A stretch of 64,000 nucleotides of DNA from Chenopodium formosanum (GCA_024500155.1 CM044866.1:42089501-42153500), one strand, 5' to 3'; numbered from the stretch's first letter, positions 1-11,345 are shown. The notes: generated by a model not told the origin, from the sequence alone. Translations and numbers: made by a program.

Positions 1-2037
1 TGAGGTGGTGTCACATGTAATACAACATAGCCATGAACTAACAAGGTCACAGTGGCATTACTTGCATCGTTCTGAAAGAAAAATGACAAAAGAAAAAGCT
101 GAAGCAATCAAAACAATGAAATCTTCAGGTTTGACTACAATGGACAGTTACAATTACATGGCTACTGAAGCTGGAGGAGAAAAAAATATAGGGCATAGTG
201 TTGTGGATCACCTAAATTTTTGCTCAAGGTTAAGAATGGAGCAAATTGAAGCTGGAGATGCTCAAACTTTAGTGAACCTTTTAAATCAAGAACAATCAAA
301 GGATCCAAACTTCTTTTCTAGAGTGAAGTTTGACAATGAAGGAAGAATTTCTTATATATTTTGGAGAGATTCGATGATGCTAGAAGACTATAGAATATAT
401 GGAGATGTTCTTGTCTTTGATACAACATACAGAACCAATCGGTATAATCTTATATGTGCTCCATTTGTTGGCATAAACAATCATTGGCATAATTGTATGT
501 TTGCATGTGCTTTTATTGGAGATGAAAAAACAGAATCGTTTGTGTGGCTACTAGAAACCTTCTTGAAAGCTATGGAGGGTAAAACACCAACTTCCATATT
601 CACTGACCAAGACCAAGCAATGGCAAATGCAATTGAGCAGGTAATAAGTTTATATTTACTGCATAAAGTGATAGTAATAAGTTACACATTTTAGTTTGAA
701 AAGTGACCCTTTTTACTGCATAAAGTGACCCTTTTTAATGCATAAAGTAACCCTCTAATTTTGAATGCAGGTGCTTCCCAATACAAGTGCAGGTGCTTCC
801 CAATATAAAGTATCTGGCATTTGGAACAAAATGCAATAACCAGATATTGGGATCTAAAAAAAGACAAAGAGTTCAAGTATGCATTCAACCAGTGCTTAAA
901 GTGGTGTGTGACAGAACAGGAATTTGAAGAAAAGTGGCAGGCAACGATGCAGAAATATAACTTGACGGCACACTCTTGGTACAAAAGAGTGTACGAATTG
1001 AAAGAGAAATGGTGTCCTGCCCTTAGTAGAGATTTCTTTTCAGCAGGAATCTTGTCATCACAAAGGAGTGAAAGCACTAATCATGCTATAGGATTCAAAG
1101 CAAGTAAAGCAACTACCTTGACAAAATTTTATACCATATTCAAGAAGACAACCAATCGTTGGAGAAGCACAGAGAAATATGATGAGTTTACCTGTAGTAA
1201 GTCAATAGCATTCACTTCATTGCCACTGTCTGGAATGCTAAAGCATGCTGCACAGGTAAAAAGTTCACTCAAAAGTTCGTAAATAACACATAATATATGA
1301 CAGATTAAATCTAGCTCATGATTTTGGTGGAAAGGTATTCACTTTGTCACTCTTCCGAGACTTTGAAGAGTAGTTTGGATACTCTATGGCAACAACTGTT
1401 CAAATGATAGGGACAACTGAAGAATTCTTAGTTTATCAAGTAACCCTAGAAGACAAGCCATGGTCTGCACATCAAGTAAACTATATACAAGAGAGCCAAA
1501 GTGTATGGTGTACTTGCAAAAATTTTGAAGCATCTGGATGGTTATGTTATCATTGCATCAGAATTCTACACCTACATTCAGTAACAAGAATACCAGACAT
1601 GGAAAAGGTTGATGAGTCAGGATCCTACACAGCCATATATACCATGGAGGCAAACAATGATGAGGAAATACTACAATCTAATCTTAAAGAGTCAAGAAAA
1701 TGAAGAGACAAGAGCATTTATAGAAGAAAGCTTCAGAAATAGTCTAAAAATGGTGGAAGACTTACTTGCTACTGCTGCTCAGAGAGAAGAAGGTACAGAA
1801 GCTGCTTCTGACATTCCTGATGTGGCAGACAGCACTCCAAGCAATAATGATGTTTCTTCGGCATCGAGTACAAGCACAAGTGTACCAACAATACTTGATC
1901 CTAAAAGGGCTGTAACAAAAGGAAGAAGCAAGAGAGCAAAAGGAGGTCTTGAAAAAAGCAAGAGAAAAAGAAAACCAGCACTGCCACCTCCACATTCAGA
2001 ATTTGGATCAAAGACACCTAACTTACGACTCTTTTAG
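1..2037 (+). pseudogene. Mutator-like (FAR1/FHY3-type) transposase, 5' end outside window, broken
   Basis: This encodes a MULE transposase of the FAR1-related kind. Exon-like blocks are 1-640 (donor GT at 641), about 771-1255 (donor at 1256) and 1335-2037. The first block holds the end of the FAR1 DNA-binding region (HSHELT) and the start of the catalytic core, with one acidic residue in FDTTYRTN and a second in FTDQDQAM. The glutamate motif SQRSESTNHA lies in the second block. The third block has a SWIM zinc finger (WCTCKNFEASGWLCYHCI) and a Lys/Arg-rich tail. Lesions are clear: a partly duplicated acceptor region at 768-811, a small deletion and frame change near 812-818, an in-frame TAG at 1371-1373, and a frameshift near 1605. 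The reading frame is open to the left window edge, so the N-terminus lies outside. It converges on the Ulp1-like gene, an arrangement known from Ulp1-carrying MULEs. Domesticated host FAR1 genes are unlikely to carry this many breaks. Confidence 0.88.
686..765. repeat. 22-bp repeat, block 1, in a transposase intron
   Basis: Three degenerate copies of a unit close to GTGACCCTTTTAATGCATAA fill the intron between the first two transposase blocks. The same unit recurs at 2160-2450, 4672-4830 and 6285-6470, always in this orientation. Confidence 0.85.
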
Positions 2038-2149
2038 GAACATTTTTTTTTTTCAAAATTAATATAGGGTGTTATACTATTTTTTCTTTTTTTACTCTAT
2101 GACTAGTTTAATTAAAATTTGATTGATACTATTATTAGCACTTGTTTAA

Positions 2150-2460
2150 TTAGTGGAATCATGAACTTATGTTACCCTTTTTATCAATAAAAGTTAACCT
2201 TTTTATGGACAAAAGTTACTCTTTCCATGCATAAAAGTTGCCTTTCTACCCACTAAATCTACTCTTTTCCTGCGTAAAAGTTACCCTTTTTATTAATAAA
2301 AATTACCCTTTTCATGCATAAAAGTTACCTTATCTACCCACAAAAGTTTCCCTTTTCATGTATAAACTTATTCTTTATACCCACAAAAGTAACCCTTTTT
2401 ATGCTACAAAGTTCACCATTTTATGCACAAAAGTGACCCCATAAAAAGAACCTTTCAAAT
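2150..2460. repeat. 22-bp repeat, block 2, between the convergent genes
   Basis: About twelve diverged copies (for example AAAGTTACCCTTTTTAT and CATGCATAAAAGTTACC) fill the spacer between the two convergent gene ends. This block is more diverged than the other three. Confidence 0.8.
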
Positions 2461-4671
2461 TACTTAATGTATGCACATACATAAGTATTCCAAAAAAAAC
2501 AACCAAAAACTATACAATAAGTTTAATTACATCATTGGACTTGATGTATATGCACATACATTAAGTTTTTTCATTGTTCAAAAAATACTCCTAGATCTAA
2601 TCACCTAATAACAACAGTCATTTCACTCTTTAGAAGGAGTGTACTTTTGTGTCTTCCTTTTTGCCCTTTTTTCTTTGGGCTTTTCTTCTTCTGCCTTTGC
2701 CTTTGCTACTGCTTCTGCTGCCTTTCTTCTTTCTTCATTTTCTTTCTTCTTCTTCTCAGCAATTGCAGCCTTTCTTCTTAATTCAATTCCCTGGACATAA
2801 GCAGGATCTTTCTTCTTCTCGTTGAACTTGGCTAATTCTGACAACACATCATTCCTAGATTCATTCAAATCACAAAGTACAAGTGTGGTACAGATCTCTC
2901 CTCGCAGAAATTTTCTTCCAACAACCTCACAACAAAAAAAAATTATCAATATGTAATTAATAAAAACATTAGAAAGGAAAAAACTACAGACAAAATAGAT
3001 GAATAATTACTGTTTTGAGTTCATTTAAACTGAACAATTCGCCAACAAAATGGAGAATGTGATACATGGCAAACACCCCATAGTCCAAGTTGTCAACTTT
3101 ATCCTTTCTCCATTCCAACTCAACAATTTGAAACTCATAAGAAGGTAGCTGAGAACTCTTTGGATGATTTCTTTTGCCAAGAAAAGCACCCAAATGACCA
3201 CACTGACATAAAATATAAAAGTTTAGAATACATTAAAAACAAAAAAAAAGTTTAAATTGAAACAATAAATCAACATAAACATACCATTTGTGAAGACAAA
3301 TCTTTAAAATATTCAAGACTAGATTCACGCCAGATAATGTTGTCAAGATAATGTACAACCTCTTTTGAATGATCAACAACAAACAAAATTTAGTGATTCT
3401 CAACAAGAATAGGGATATAAATCTGAAACAGCAAAATTAAAAGCAATTTAGACAGAGCATATCACACACAAAACTCTTTTACAGGTATGATATTAATGTA
3501 GCATGAAATATACCATTTCAGCATCCAGTATATCACATTCAGGATTCTCATAGCTCACCCAACCTTCCCATAGATTGTGCAAATCCTTAACAGCACTAGA
3601 AGTGTCACCTTGGCCAGTGTTTTCATAAACATACAACAACGAAAACTATTAAACTATAAAATCTTGTTTAAATATAAATATAAAGTCAATGTGTTTAAAT
3701 ATAAAAAAATTAAGTAACTTACACTTTGCCTCACACCAAAAAAGAATCTTCGAGGACCAGAAGACTCAAAACATGCTTTCTCCTTCAAATACAGAGAATA
3801 GCAATCAATAATGCACCATCGAATCCTAAGTGGAGCAGCAAGGGACACCATATATTCTCTTGGAACTAGAAAATTCATTCCAAAAGTAACAAGGTTCTCA
3901 CTGCAACAATTAAAAATAAGATCATAATTTAAAAAAATAAAGGAAAAAAACAGCTAAAAAAATAATTATTATTAAAAATGACACTTAACTTCCTATGCAT
4001 TGAATCATCCTTCAGCAAACAATAATCGAGAACTTCCATATGTAACTGAGGCAAACTCCTGAAAATCCGAGCATTACCCCTCAAAAACAGAGTCACAAAA
4101 GGCACATCCTGACCTACTGGACCACAGTCCAATGAGCATAGAAATTTATTGGCTCTGATGATACGTCCAGGAACATTTTCTTCAGTAGGACCATGAATAA
4201 TTGCAGAAGGTCCAGCACCATTAGCACCTTCATCCACAACACTTTTTTCATGACCATTGTCATCATCCTTAGGAATATCTTCATTGACACCTTGTCCAAG
4301 ATCATCTTCTGGAACATCTTTATTACCTTGTTCAGGTTCATAAAAACCACGAAAGATCTCATGTACAAACTTCATCTTATTACACTCATCAACTAAACCA
4401 TCTAAAAGCTTAAGATAATTAGGGTCAGAGAGTAGCTGTTGAGTTTGAGAAACTGCAACAACATCATCAGAAGATAATGAAACAGTTCTCCCAGAAGAAA
4501 CCATCTCACTCAAGGTTTGAAAACCCTTTGACTGAACCAATAATAAAACATCCATATTTCTTTTAACCAAAAGAAATGTTTCATGAACAACCTACAAACA
4601 TATGAACAAAAAAGAAACTAAACAAATGTGATAAATAAAAATAATAAAAAGTGAAAATTCAGGATATATGC

Positions 4672-4840
4672 AAAAGTGACCCTTTTAAATGCATAAAGTG
4701 ACCCTTTTTAATAAATATAGTGACCCTTTTAAATGCATAAAGTAAACTTTTTAACTGAATATTTAGGGTAACTTTAGTGCACATAAGGGTAACTTTAGTG
4801 AACATATAGGCTAACTTTTGTGCACATAAAGGGAAAATAA
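4672..4840. repeat. 22-bp repeat, block 3, in an Ulp1-gene intron
   Basis: About seven units lie here. The first are close to GTGACCCTTTTAAATGCATA and the later ones are diverged (AGGGTAACTTTAGTG). The block fills the intron between the 5835-4869 and 4597-3986 exon blocks. Confidence 0.82.
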
Positions 4841-5989
4841 CTAAACATATAAAAAAAACAGAACACTTACATCAGTTGAAATTTCTTTAATTTCATCATC
4901 AGTCATCACACCTTCTGAAAGCTCAAATTGAACAATGCGGCCAGTTGTACCACTTGTAGAAGCACCCTGATCATATCCCAAAGTACGAGGTTGCTTAACA
5001 ACAGTTTTCCTAATATCAGGCTGTGACACAGGATATGTAGAAGTATCCAATGGTACCTTTTCATAACCACCAGCTTTGACCTCTAAATTAATCTGCTTCT
5101 TAATCTTAGCATCTGTCCAATGTTGAATCAAAGGAAGGGTACTACTTTCCTTTTCTCCTTGAAAATTTAAACGATGAAAATACAGAATTTGCAAAGCCAG
5201 CAAACAACCAGTAACATTTTGAACAGTTTCATCATTCTTATACTTATCAACAGCCTTCTTTAACTTTTTCAAAACATATGAACACCAATCAAAAGTTTTG
5301 ATTTCATCAACTTCTTCAACAGCCTTTAGCAACTTCAATGAAACAGTCATGTTAGTAGTAGGAGCTAAAAAGCTAGACATAGCATGAAGAACAAAGCACC
5401 TCTTAAATTCTTCCCCTCCATCAACCAAATCAACCATTCGAGACTCCAATTTTGACAAATGAAGAGCTTGCTTATCAGAAAGACCATAATCAAATCTCCA
5501 TGCCTGAATGATACATTTATCTACACTTCCATCTTCAACATTTTTCATAAGTTCAGGAACAGGAATATCACTCATAGGCAAGCAAAACACATCGCATATA
5601 TCATACCTAGTAACTACAAATTCTTTACCAGTAGCAATGGTAAACATGCAGCTGCCACCATTGAAGTTTTCAACAAGCCAAGGTAGCATTTGACGATTAA
5701 GAGTTTTCAATTTCAAATATAACAAACCACCAAAACCAATTTCTTCAACAGCTTGTTTTTGGTTAGAACTAAACTTCTGCAACAAAAATTGCAACGTATG
5801 TGGTCTACACCTTGCAATCAAGGGTCTTTGGTCCCTAAATAATAATAAAAAAAATAAAAATTAACTTAAACAATATAACTACAAACAAAATATAATTTAA
5901 AAATGCAAATCAAAAAAACATGTATGCTTACACACAAGTCTCAGAATCAGAATCAGAAACCAATTCCAATTGAGAATCAGGCACTGTTT

Positions 5990-6130
5990 TGGCCTTCTCA
6001 GACTCCGGTTTGCCTTCTTAGGAATTGTTTTGGCCTTCTTAGGAACTGTTTTCGCCTTCTCAGACTCCGGTTTGCCTTCTTAGGAACTATTATGGCCTTC
6101 TTAGGAACTGTCTTGGTCTTTTTAGGAACT
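5990..6130 (-). repeat. Coding tandem repeat, ~62-bp unit, in the Ulp1-like gene
   Basis: The sequence CAGACTCCGGTTTGCC occurs at 5998 and again about 62 bp later at 6060, each copy followed by PKK-encoding units. A 62-bp unit is not a multiple of three, and both copies share an apparent one-base loss. The basic repeat therefore reads PKKANRSLRRRK and then runs out of frame. Confidence 0.7.
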
Positions 6131-6284
6131 GCTTTGCCCTTAGCAGGCTCTTTAGGCATTGCTTTTCCCTTTAAAGGCGATTTATAACGATATCCACCTA
6201 TGGAACTACCTATATCAAATAAATACAGAGAAATAACCATAAATTACAAATTCACAAATTACTCATGGGAAAATTCATAATACA

Positions 6285-6475
6285 TGCATAATGACCCTTT
6301 TAAATGCATAAATGACCCTTTCAAATGCATAAAGTGACCCTTTTAACTGCATAAGGTGACCCTTTTAACTGCATATAAAGTGACCCTTTTAACTGCAACA
6401 AGTAACCCTTTTAACTGAAAAAGTGACCCTTGTAACTACATAAAGTGACCCTTTTCACAGCAAAAAATATGCATA
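6285..6475. repeat. 22-bp repeat, block 4, in the first Ulp1-gene intron
   Basis: Eight units close to AAAGTGACCCTTTTAACTGC are arranged head to tail, the most regular of the four blocks. The orientation on the plus strand is the same as in block 1 although the host gene is on the minus strand. Confidence 0.85.
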
Positions 6476-6917
6476 AACTGACCAAATATCTAAGCGTTGA
6501 TAAATAAAAAAGAAGCAAATTCTGAAAATAACATGTACTAGTTAATGTACAAAAATCTCCGTTTAAAAATAAGCAAAAAATCAAAGAGCAAATTCACAAA
6601 AATAAAATGCAAAAGTTGTTTAACACATTACAACACATGAATAAACAATTTTTAGCCAATTAAATACAATAAACAAAAATTAAAACAAAAATAAACACAT
6701 TAGCTTCAAAATTAAAATCCAATTATCATAATTTGCATACAAAATAAGCAAAATAGCAAGTGCAAACTCTGAAAATAAAATGCACTAGTAATTTGACATA
6801 CAAGAACAGATTTAAAGTGAAAATTCAGTTGAAAATTTTGAAAAAATTATAAAAAAATTAAGAAAACACACCTTCAGCATCATCTGACGACTTCTTCGTA
6901 GTATTCTTCTTCACCAT

Positions 6918-7262
6918 TGCAATAAAACACTACAAAAAAAAACGAAATCAAAAACCTAAAATTGAAGAATCAAAACAACTTAAACTAACAAAAATCTGAA
7001 AAAATTAAGTAATCGAACCTTAAATAACAACTTCGCAACTGAAAAACAAGAAAATAATCGCCGTTTGAAGAGAGGTTGAACACAGCGAAGAACTCGAACG
7101 ATTGAACAAAATCGCCACTTGAGGAAGAAAGAAGAGAGAGAAAGAAGAGAGAGAAGCTTCTGAAATAAATGAAGAGGAGAGAGAAAATAATTGGTTTTGT
7201 ATTTTTAAAAAACTGCAAAGCACGTGCAAACAAAAATAAGGAAACAAAAACAGTTTCCTTAT
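6918..7262 (-). promoter_or_regulatory. Probable leader/promoter of the Ulp1-like gene and right part of the Mutator-like element
   Basis: Upstream of the start codon (6917-6915) lies a purine-rich stretch, then a CACGTG G-box core at 7222-7227 and a perfect 10-bp hairpin (ATAAGGAAAC at 7236-7245, complement at 7253-7262). I could not identify a terminal inverted repeat, because the left end of the element is outside the window. Confidence 0.35.
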
Positions 7263-7737
7263 GAGGTGCGATTTACACTAAATTTATTTGTAGTGTATCT
7301 GTGTATGGAACATGTCAATTTTTTTTCAACTTATTATATCTCAATTAATATATATATTTCTCTAAAAGTTTCTCATCAAAACCTTATATGTGACTTTACT
7401 TTTTTTATTTAAATTTTTTTTTACAAGAGTTTGTCATTGTCTAAATTTATTTGAATTGGTTTTGTTTGATAGATTTACCCTTTAAAAAGAGAAGTGATGT
7501 TATATATTGCAGACTTGCAGTTAATAATGAGTAGTGAAATGGCATTGTTAGTTTCTCACCCCTCTACTGATGGGTGAAATAATCTTAATTTACGATTTAG
7601 AATTTATCCAAATCCAATCAATTACAATTTGATATGAAATTATAATTTTTGAATATAAAATCCGATCAAATCCTTATATTCACCGAGTCCAATATGATCC
7701 AGTCCAGGACACTAATGATAAGTGAGATTGTCTAGGA
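7263..7737. other. AT-rich DNA without recognised genes
   Basis: No coding or mobile-element structure was recognised. A short duplicated phrase (AGGACACTAATG) appears at about 7707 and 7735, next to the CACTA-like element. Confidence 0.5.
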
Positions 7738-8008
7738 CACTAATGTATAAAATCCACTAGGACTCTAATAACATGGCGTTGGTATTTTTTGTCAAAAAAA
7801 AAAGAAAAAAAAACATAGTGTTGGTATTAAATTGTATTTAGATGATATCATCTAAATACCAGCAAGGAATTATATTGATACAAACATGATATTTTTGCAT
7901 TCGTTGGTACTATTGAATAAGTGTTTTGGTATTTATATGATACCATTTAGACTCAATTTAATACCAACTGCGTGTTATTAGAGTCCAAGTGGACTCTATA
8001 CATTAGTG
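7738..8008. mobile_element. CACTA-like non-autonomous element with ~46-bp inverted ends
   Basis: The ends are CACTAATGTATA and its complement TATACATTAGTG. The inverted repeat extends about 46 bp with a few mismatches (GACTCTAATAACA is shared). CACTA/TAGTG termini define the EnSpm superfamily. The flanking triplets are GGA and GCA, so a 3-bp duplication is only partly preserved. There is no coding capacity. Confidence 0.6.
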
Positions 8009-8550
8009 GCATATACTTTCCCCTGGCCCATTCGAAGTAAGGACTAGCTAGTTAGTTTGGATTCAGACAAAAATCAAAATTATAAAGGAACTCCCTTTTT
8101 TTTTTTAGTATAATGGCCAATAATGAACCCTAGTTTCAATTCCTCTAAAAAAATTGAAGTATTAAAATAAACTTTACTCCATCACAAAAATAAAAAATAA
8201 AAATAAAAAAAAAACTTTTTGCCCTCTATTGCACCAAAAAAATAACCTTAGCAAACCCAAACATTGGCCCGCTAATCCTATTCCCTCCGTTTTTATTGCT
8301 CCATTTCTCCATGTGCGGAATTTAAGGAGAAATTGGAGAAAGTACTCCCTCCGTTTTTAAATACTTGCTCCACTTTCCTTTTTCGGCCGTATTTAAATAC
8401 TTGCTCCATTTCCTTATTTGGAAAGTTTTTAAAATATTTAATTAATTTCTCTCACCTAGTGTACCCAACAATATTAATTCCATATTCTCTCTCCTTCAAT
8501 GCTCTCCACTACTTTTGTTTATTTACACTTTTTTTATTCTTCCACTAACC

Positions 8551-8767
8551 TAGAGGTGTTCAAAAATCAAGTCGGACCGGGCCTTAACACAATTTCTTGT
8601 GCCCAAACCCGCAAAAAAGTAGCGGGCCAAAACGAGATTTTGGGTTTTTCGGGCCGGATTCGGGCTTTTAAACTAAAAATGTGTTTTTATGCTTGCCCTA
8701 ACCCGCCCTATTTTCGGGGCGGATTGGGCCGGGCGCTAGCAGGCCGGGCCAATGTTGATCACCTCTA
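8551..8767. mobile_element. hAT-like short element, CGGGCC-rich interior, 8-bp target duplication
   Basis: The ends are TAGAGGTGTTCA and TGATCACCTCTA. They are flanked by a perfect 8-bp direct repeat CACTAACC (8543-8550 and 8768-8775), the duplication size of hAT elements. The interior is degenerate GGGCCGG/TCGGGC sequence with no coding capacity. Confidence 0.8.
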
Positions 8768-8807
8768 CACTAACCCCACTACCTCCATATTTTATTACTT
8801 TCTCCAA

Positions 8808-9282
8808 TCTATACTATATATTAAAAGGCGTTCCTTTTAAAGGAACGGTGCCACGTGACACTCTTCAAAGTATGTGTGCCTATGTCACAATGCCATGTCA
8901 TCATCCAACGTATATGCGCAACGTTAGCTAGCCACTTCATTTAACAAAATAAAATATGCTTACAACAAGATTCGAACCCATAACCTCCAATATATATAAG
9001 TAATACGTTTACCATCTCAACCAACTATTATTAATGTTTCAAGTTTTACATAATATTATAATATTTCTTTCATTAATTAAGTAAATTAGAGGTGATATAA
9101 TTCATTTATTTTTCACAAGATTAAAATATAAATACATATGATGTTAAAAAAAAAAGTGACATCCAAGGCAATGCCTGAACCACTACACGCACTAACTACA
9201 CAAATAGTCCAACATAATTGTTAAATTAAAGCAAGAAGTACACAAATTAGCAACCCGGAGGATCGCCCGAGATACACACTAG
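8808..9282 (+). mobile_element. Non-autonomous Helitron, 475 bp
   Basis: The 5' end TCTATACTATATATTAAAAG is the classic Helitron start. The 3' end is ACACACTAG after a GC-rich stretch with weak hairpin potential. Flanking bases are A and T, as expected for insertion between A and T without duplication. There is no Rep/helicase coding. Confidence 0.75.
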
Positions 9283-9716
9283 TTTCTCCTAAAACTCCGC
9301 GCATTGAGAAATGAAGCAAGGATTTAAAAACGGAGGGAGTAATAGAATATGGAATTAGTAGAGTGGGTTGAAGAATAAATAATTGTATAAAGTAAAAGTA
9401 GTAGAGAATTGGAGGAGAGAGAATATGAAATTAGTAAAATATGTTTTGTTGGGTCCACTAGGTGAGAGAAATTAATTAAATATTGTAAAAGATTTCTAAA
9501 TAAAGAAATGGAGCAAGTATTTAAAAACGATCGAAAAAGGAAAAAAAATAATATGTGGATTGCAATAATTTTTTCCTAATTTAATTTTTGAGTTAATAAA
9601 TCATAAATCATTTTACTTTGTATTACTAATTGCGTGTACGATACATCCCATCCTCCGACGATAAGTCTTATTATTGATTAACTAAATATGTTTGTGTAAA
9701 AAAAGAGATTATCTAA

Positions 9717-9907
9717 GGGTCTATTCATATTTACTGAACTAAGAAGAACTGAACTGATTGAAGCTGAATTGAACTAAATAGAGCTAAAATGAATATTTAT
9801 GAGAGGAGGAAATTAGGAGCTGAACTGAACTGAACTGGGCTGATTGGAGCTGAACTGAACTGATTGAACCTGAACTGAGCTGAAATCAAGCTGAAGTGAA
9901 CAGGCCC
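9717..9907. mobile_element. Tourist-like MITE, CTGAACTGAA-rich (copy 1)
   Basis: The ends are GGGTCTATTCA and TGAACAGGCCC, with a TAA duplication on both sides (9714-9716, 9908-9910). The interior is an imperfect array of GAACTGAACTGA words. Three more copies lie at 25651, 37949 and 38571. Confidence 0.75.
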
Positions 9908-10364
9908 TAAGAGACCTGTCATTTGGAACAACATGTCTCATCGATTGAAAATACTAATATGTTGTTGGAAAATTTTAAAATATCACCTAAGAGGCTAAGA
10001 CACCTGTTTTTTTAAGTAGGCGGTCTCTTTAAAGTTAACACAACAAGGTGGGCTGATTTGTCGCTTTGGCTAAGTACAAAACAGAACCTTAGAGAACACC
10101 TATTTGATACAGGCAGTCTCTTTTCTTACCAGATTTTTTTTTTATTTTGCAGAATTGGGATACAACTGTACCTCTGTGTACCCCCTAGATCCGCCACTGC
10201 TCCATAATATCAACACTTACAGAGTACTCTAATATTTTTTACTCGGTAGTTGATAGGATTTGACTTTTAACACCAGTCACCAATTATACTTTAGCTATCA
10301 TTCTTTATTTATAATTATGATAAAACATATGTATGCAAAATCTTATTAAAATGGTCTTATTTAA
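9908..10364. other. Gene-free DNA, partly duplicated sequence
   Basis: No gene was recognised. From about 10200 the sequence is shared with copy B (15220-15715). Confidence 0.5.
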
Positions 10365-10533
10365 AATATTTTGTGTTTGGTGTTCCACCCGTTTTTTGGG
10401 CTATTTCGGATTCGAAGATCAGTTCTGGGTGGTTAGGTTCTAATCCCCTCCAAATTGTTGTTGCGGGGGATCGAACACGGCTTCTCCCTACTAAGTGTAG
10501 TCTCAATCACCACTACACTAACAACCAGTTGGT
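10365..10533 (-). mobile_element. tRNA-derived SINE, family 1, copy 1
   Basis: On the minus strand it begins GGTTGTTAGTGTAGTGG (A-box-like) and has GTGTTCGATCCC (B-box-like), then ends near GAACACCAAACA. It is flanked by a 10-bp direct repeat TCTTATTTAA (10355-10364 and 10534-10543). It is too diverged and too long to be a tRNA gene. Confidence 0.82.
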
Positions 10534-10633
10534 TCTTATTTAATACTTCGTATTTACATACTATTAAATTATCTGGTTTTTACTCATTGTCACCATAATA
10601 TCATTTTGTGTTTAGAATATATCTTTAAAAACT

Positions 10634-10807
10634 ACCAATTGGTTGTTAGTGTAGTGGTGATTGAGACTACTCTTGGTAGGGAGGTTCCGTGTTCGATCCC
10701 CCACAACAACAATTGGGAGGGGATTGGAACCTAACCACCCAAAACTGACCCCCGAATCTGAATTAGCCCAAAGGGTGAACCGGGTAAAAACACCAAAAAA
10801 AAATTAA
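10634..10807 (+). mobile_element. tRNA-derived SINE, family 1, copy 2
   Basis: This has the same structure as the minus-strand copy 100 bp away but in the opposite orientation, with A-box-like GTTAGTGTAGTGG, B-box-like GTTCGATCCC and an A-rich tail after AACACC. An 11-bp direct repeat CTTTAAAAACT flanks it (10623-10633 and 10808-10818). The pair forms an inverted repeat of ~165 bp arms. Confidence 0.85.
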
Positions 10808-11039
10808 CTTTAAAAACTCATAAACCAATTCATAAACCATGTTTGGTATGGATGATAACTTCCAACCTTCACTCTAAAAATGTTTGACCCTTAAATATCA
10901 AATCAAAAAAATCGTAAAAGTTGAGATACGATCGAGGTCTCTCTTGTTAAATAAAATTGAATCATAAATCCGATATTTGATGGACTATACGTCTATACGT
11001 GGTATAATATTTGAGTCAAAGCCAATCCAAATAACTTTC

Positions 11040-11345
11040 ACCCCACGAGGCCACGACCTTCTTGGCTTCTTCTATAGCTCTATATCTACGTGCTTTCCCA
11101 GTTATGCCCTTGCAAATGGCAGCTGACCAGCTGTTTAGGAAGAGTGCCACTACTTCTTTTCTTTTTCTCCACTGTTAATTTTGTCAACCATAGCAGTTGA
11201 TTCCTCGCGGCAAACCCAATATGAGCAGGAACACCATGTTTGTGTTTAATTCATGAGGAAAATGGGTCGGATTATCGGGTTTGGTAGTGGTATCGGGTAA
11301 GCCCATTCATCTTCCATCTATTGTAACTTTACAATTGATTCTAAA
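11040..11345 (+). other. Duplicated gene-like 5' region, product unknown
   Basis: This piece is conserved in copy B (16270-16550) and looks like the start of a transcribed unit. A short ORF MSRNTMFVFNS starts at 11221 and overlaps ATGAGGAAAATGGGTCGG. A possible donor GGTAAGCC follows at about 11297. Copy A has an 8-bp duplication (GACCAGCT) in a stretch starting MAADQLFRKS, and copy B lacks the donor segment. I do not recognise a protein and see no following exons. Confidence 0.25.

Larger units (their letters stand above)
2623..6917 (-). pseudogene. Ulp1-like SUMO-protease gene carried by the Mutator-like element, broken
   Basis: Exon-like blocks on the minus strand, in order of transcription, are 6917-6872 (start MVKKNTTKKSSDDAE), about 6215-5940 (Lys/Pro-rich PKK repeats), about 5835-4869, about 4597-3986, about 3901-3731, about 3650-3513, 3422-3285, 3202-3011 and 2925-2623. 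The 5835-4869 block resembles the N-terminal region of plant Ulp1-type transposon proteins (FGGLLYLKL). The C-terminal blocks match the C48 protease fold: a His at 3393-3395 after YIPILVEN, an Asp in HYLDN, then DNLDYGVF. In the last motif the catalytic Cys is replaced by Tyr (codon 3080-3082). A stop codon (3390-3392) follows the His where the family has Trp, and the PKK exon loses frame. The tail is a Lys/Glu-rich probable coiled coil. Ulp1 genes inside MULEs are known (Kaonashi-type). This copy cannot be an active protease; exon edges are by eye. Confidence 0.8.
8282..9543. mobile_element. Interleaved Stowaway-like inverted repeats
   Basis: Two arm pairs start with the Stowaway-type sequence CTCCCTCCGTTTTTAAA. 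The arm at 8282-8343 pairs with 9284-9340, and the arm at 8344-8540 pairs with 9341-9543. The order is A-B-A'-B', not nested, which suggests rearrangement or two overlapping insertions. TA dinucleotides flank several CTCCCTCCG ends. The interior holds a hAT-like element and a Helitron. Confidence 0.55.

Noticed and set aside
6285..6475. Regular short repeats suggesting a CRISPR-like array
   Set aside because: Units are head to tail with no unique spacers, in plant nuclear DNA.
10641..10715. A tRNA gene on the basis of A- and B-box-like sequence
   Set aside because: It cannot fold as a tRNA and belongs to a SINE with a poly(A) tail and duplications.
10365..10807. The inverted SINE pair as one foldback element
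   Set aside because: Each half has its own, different target duplication.
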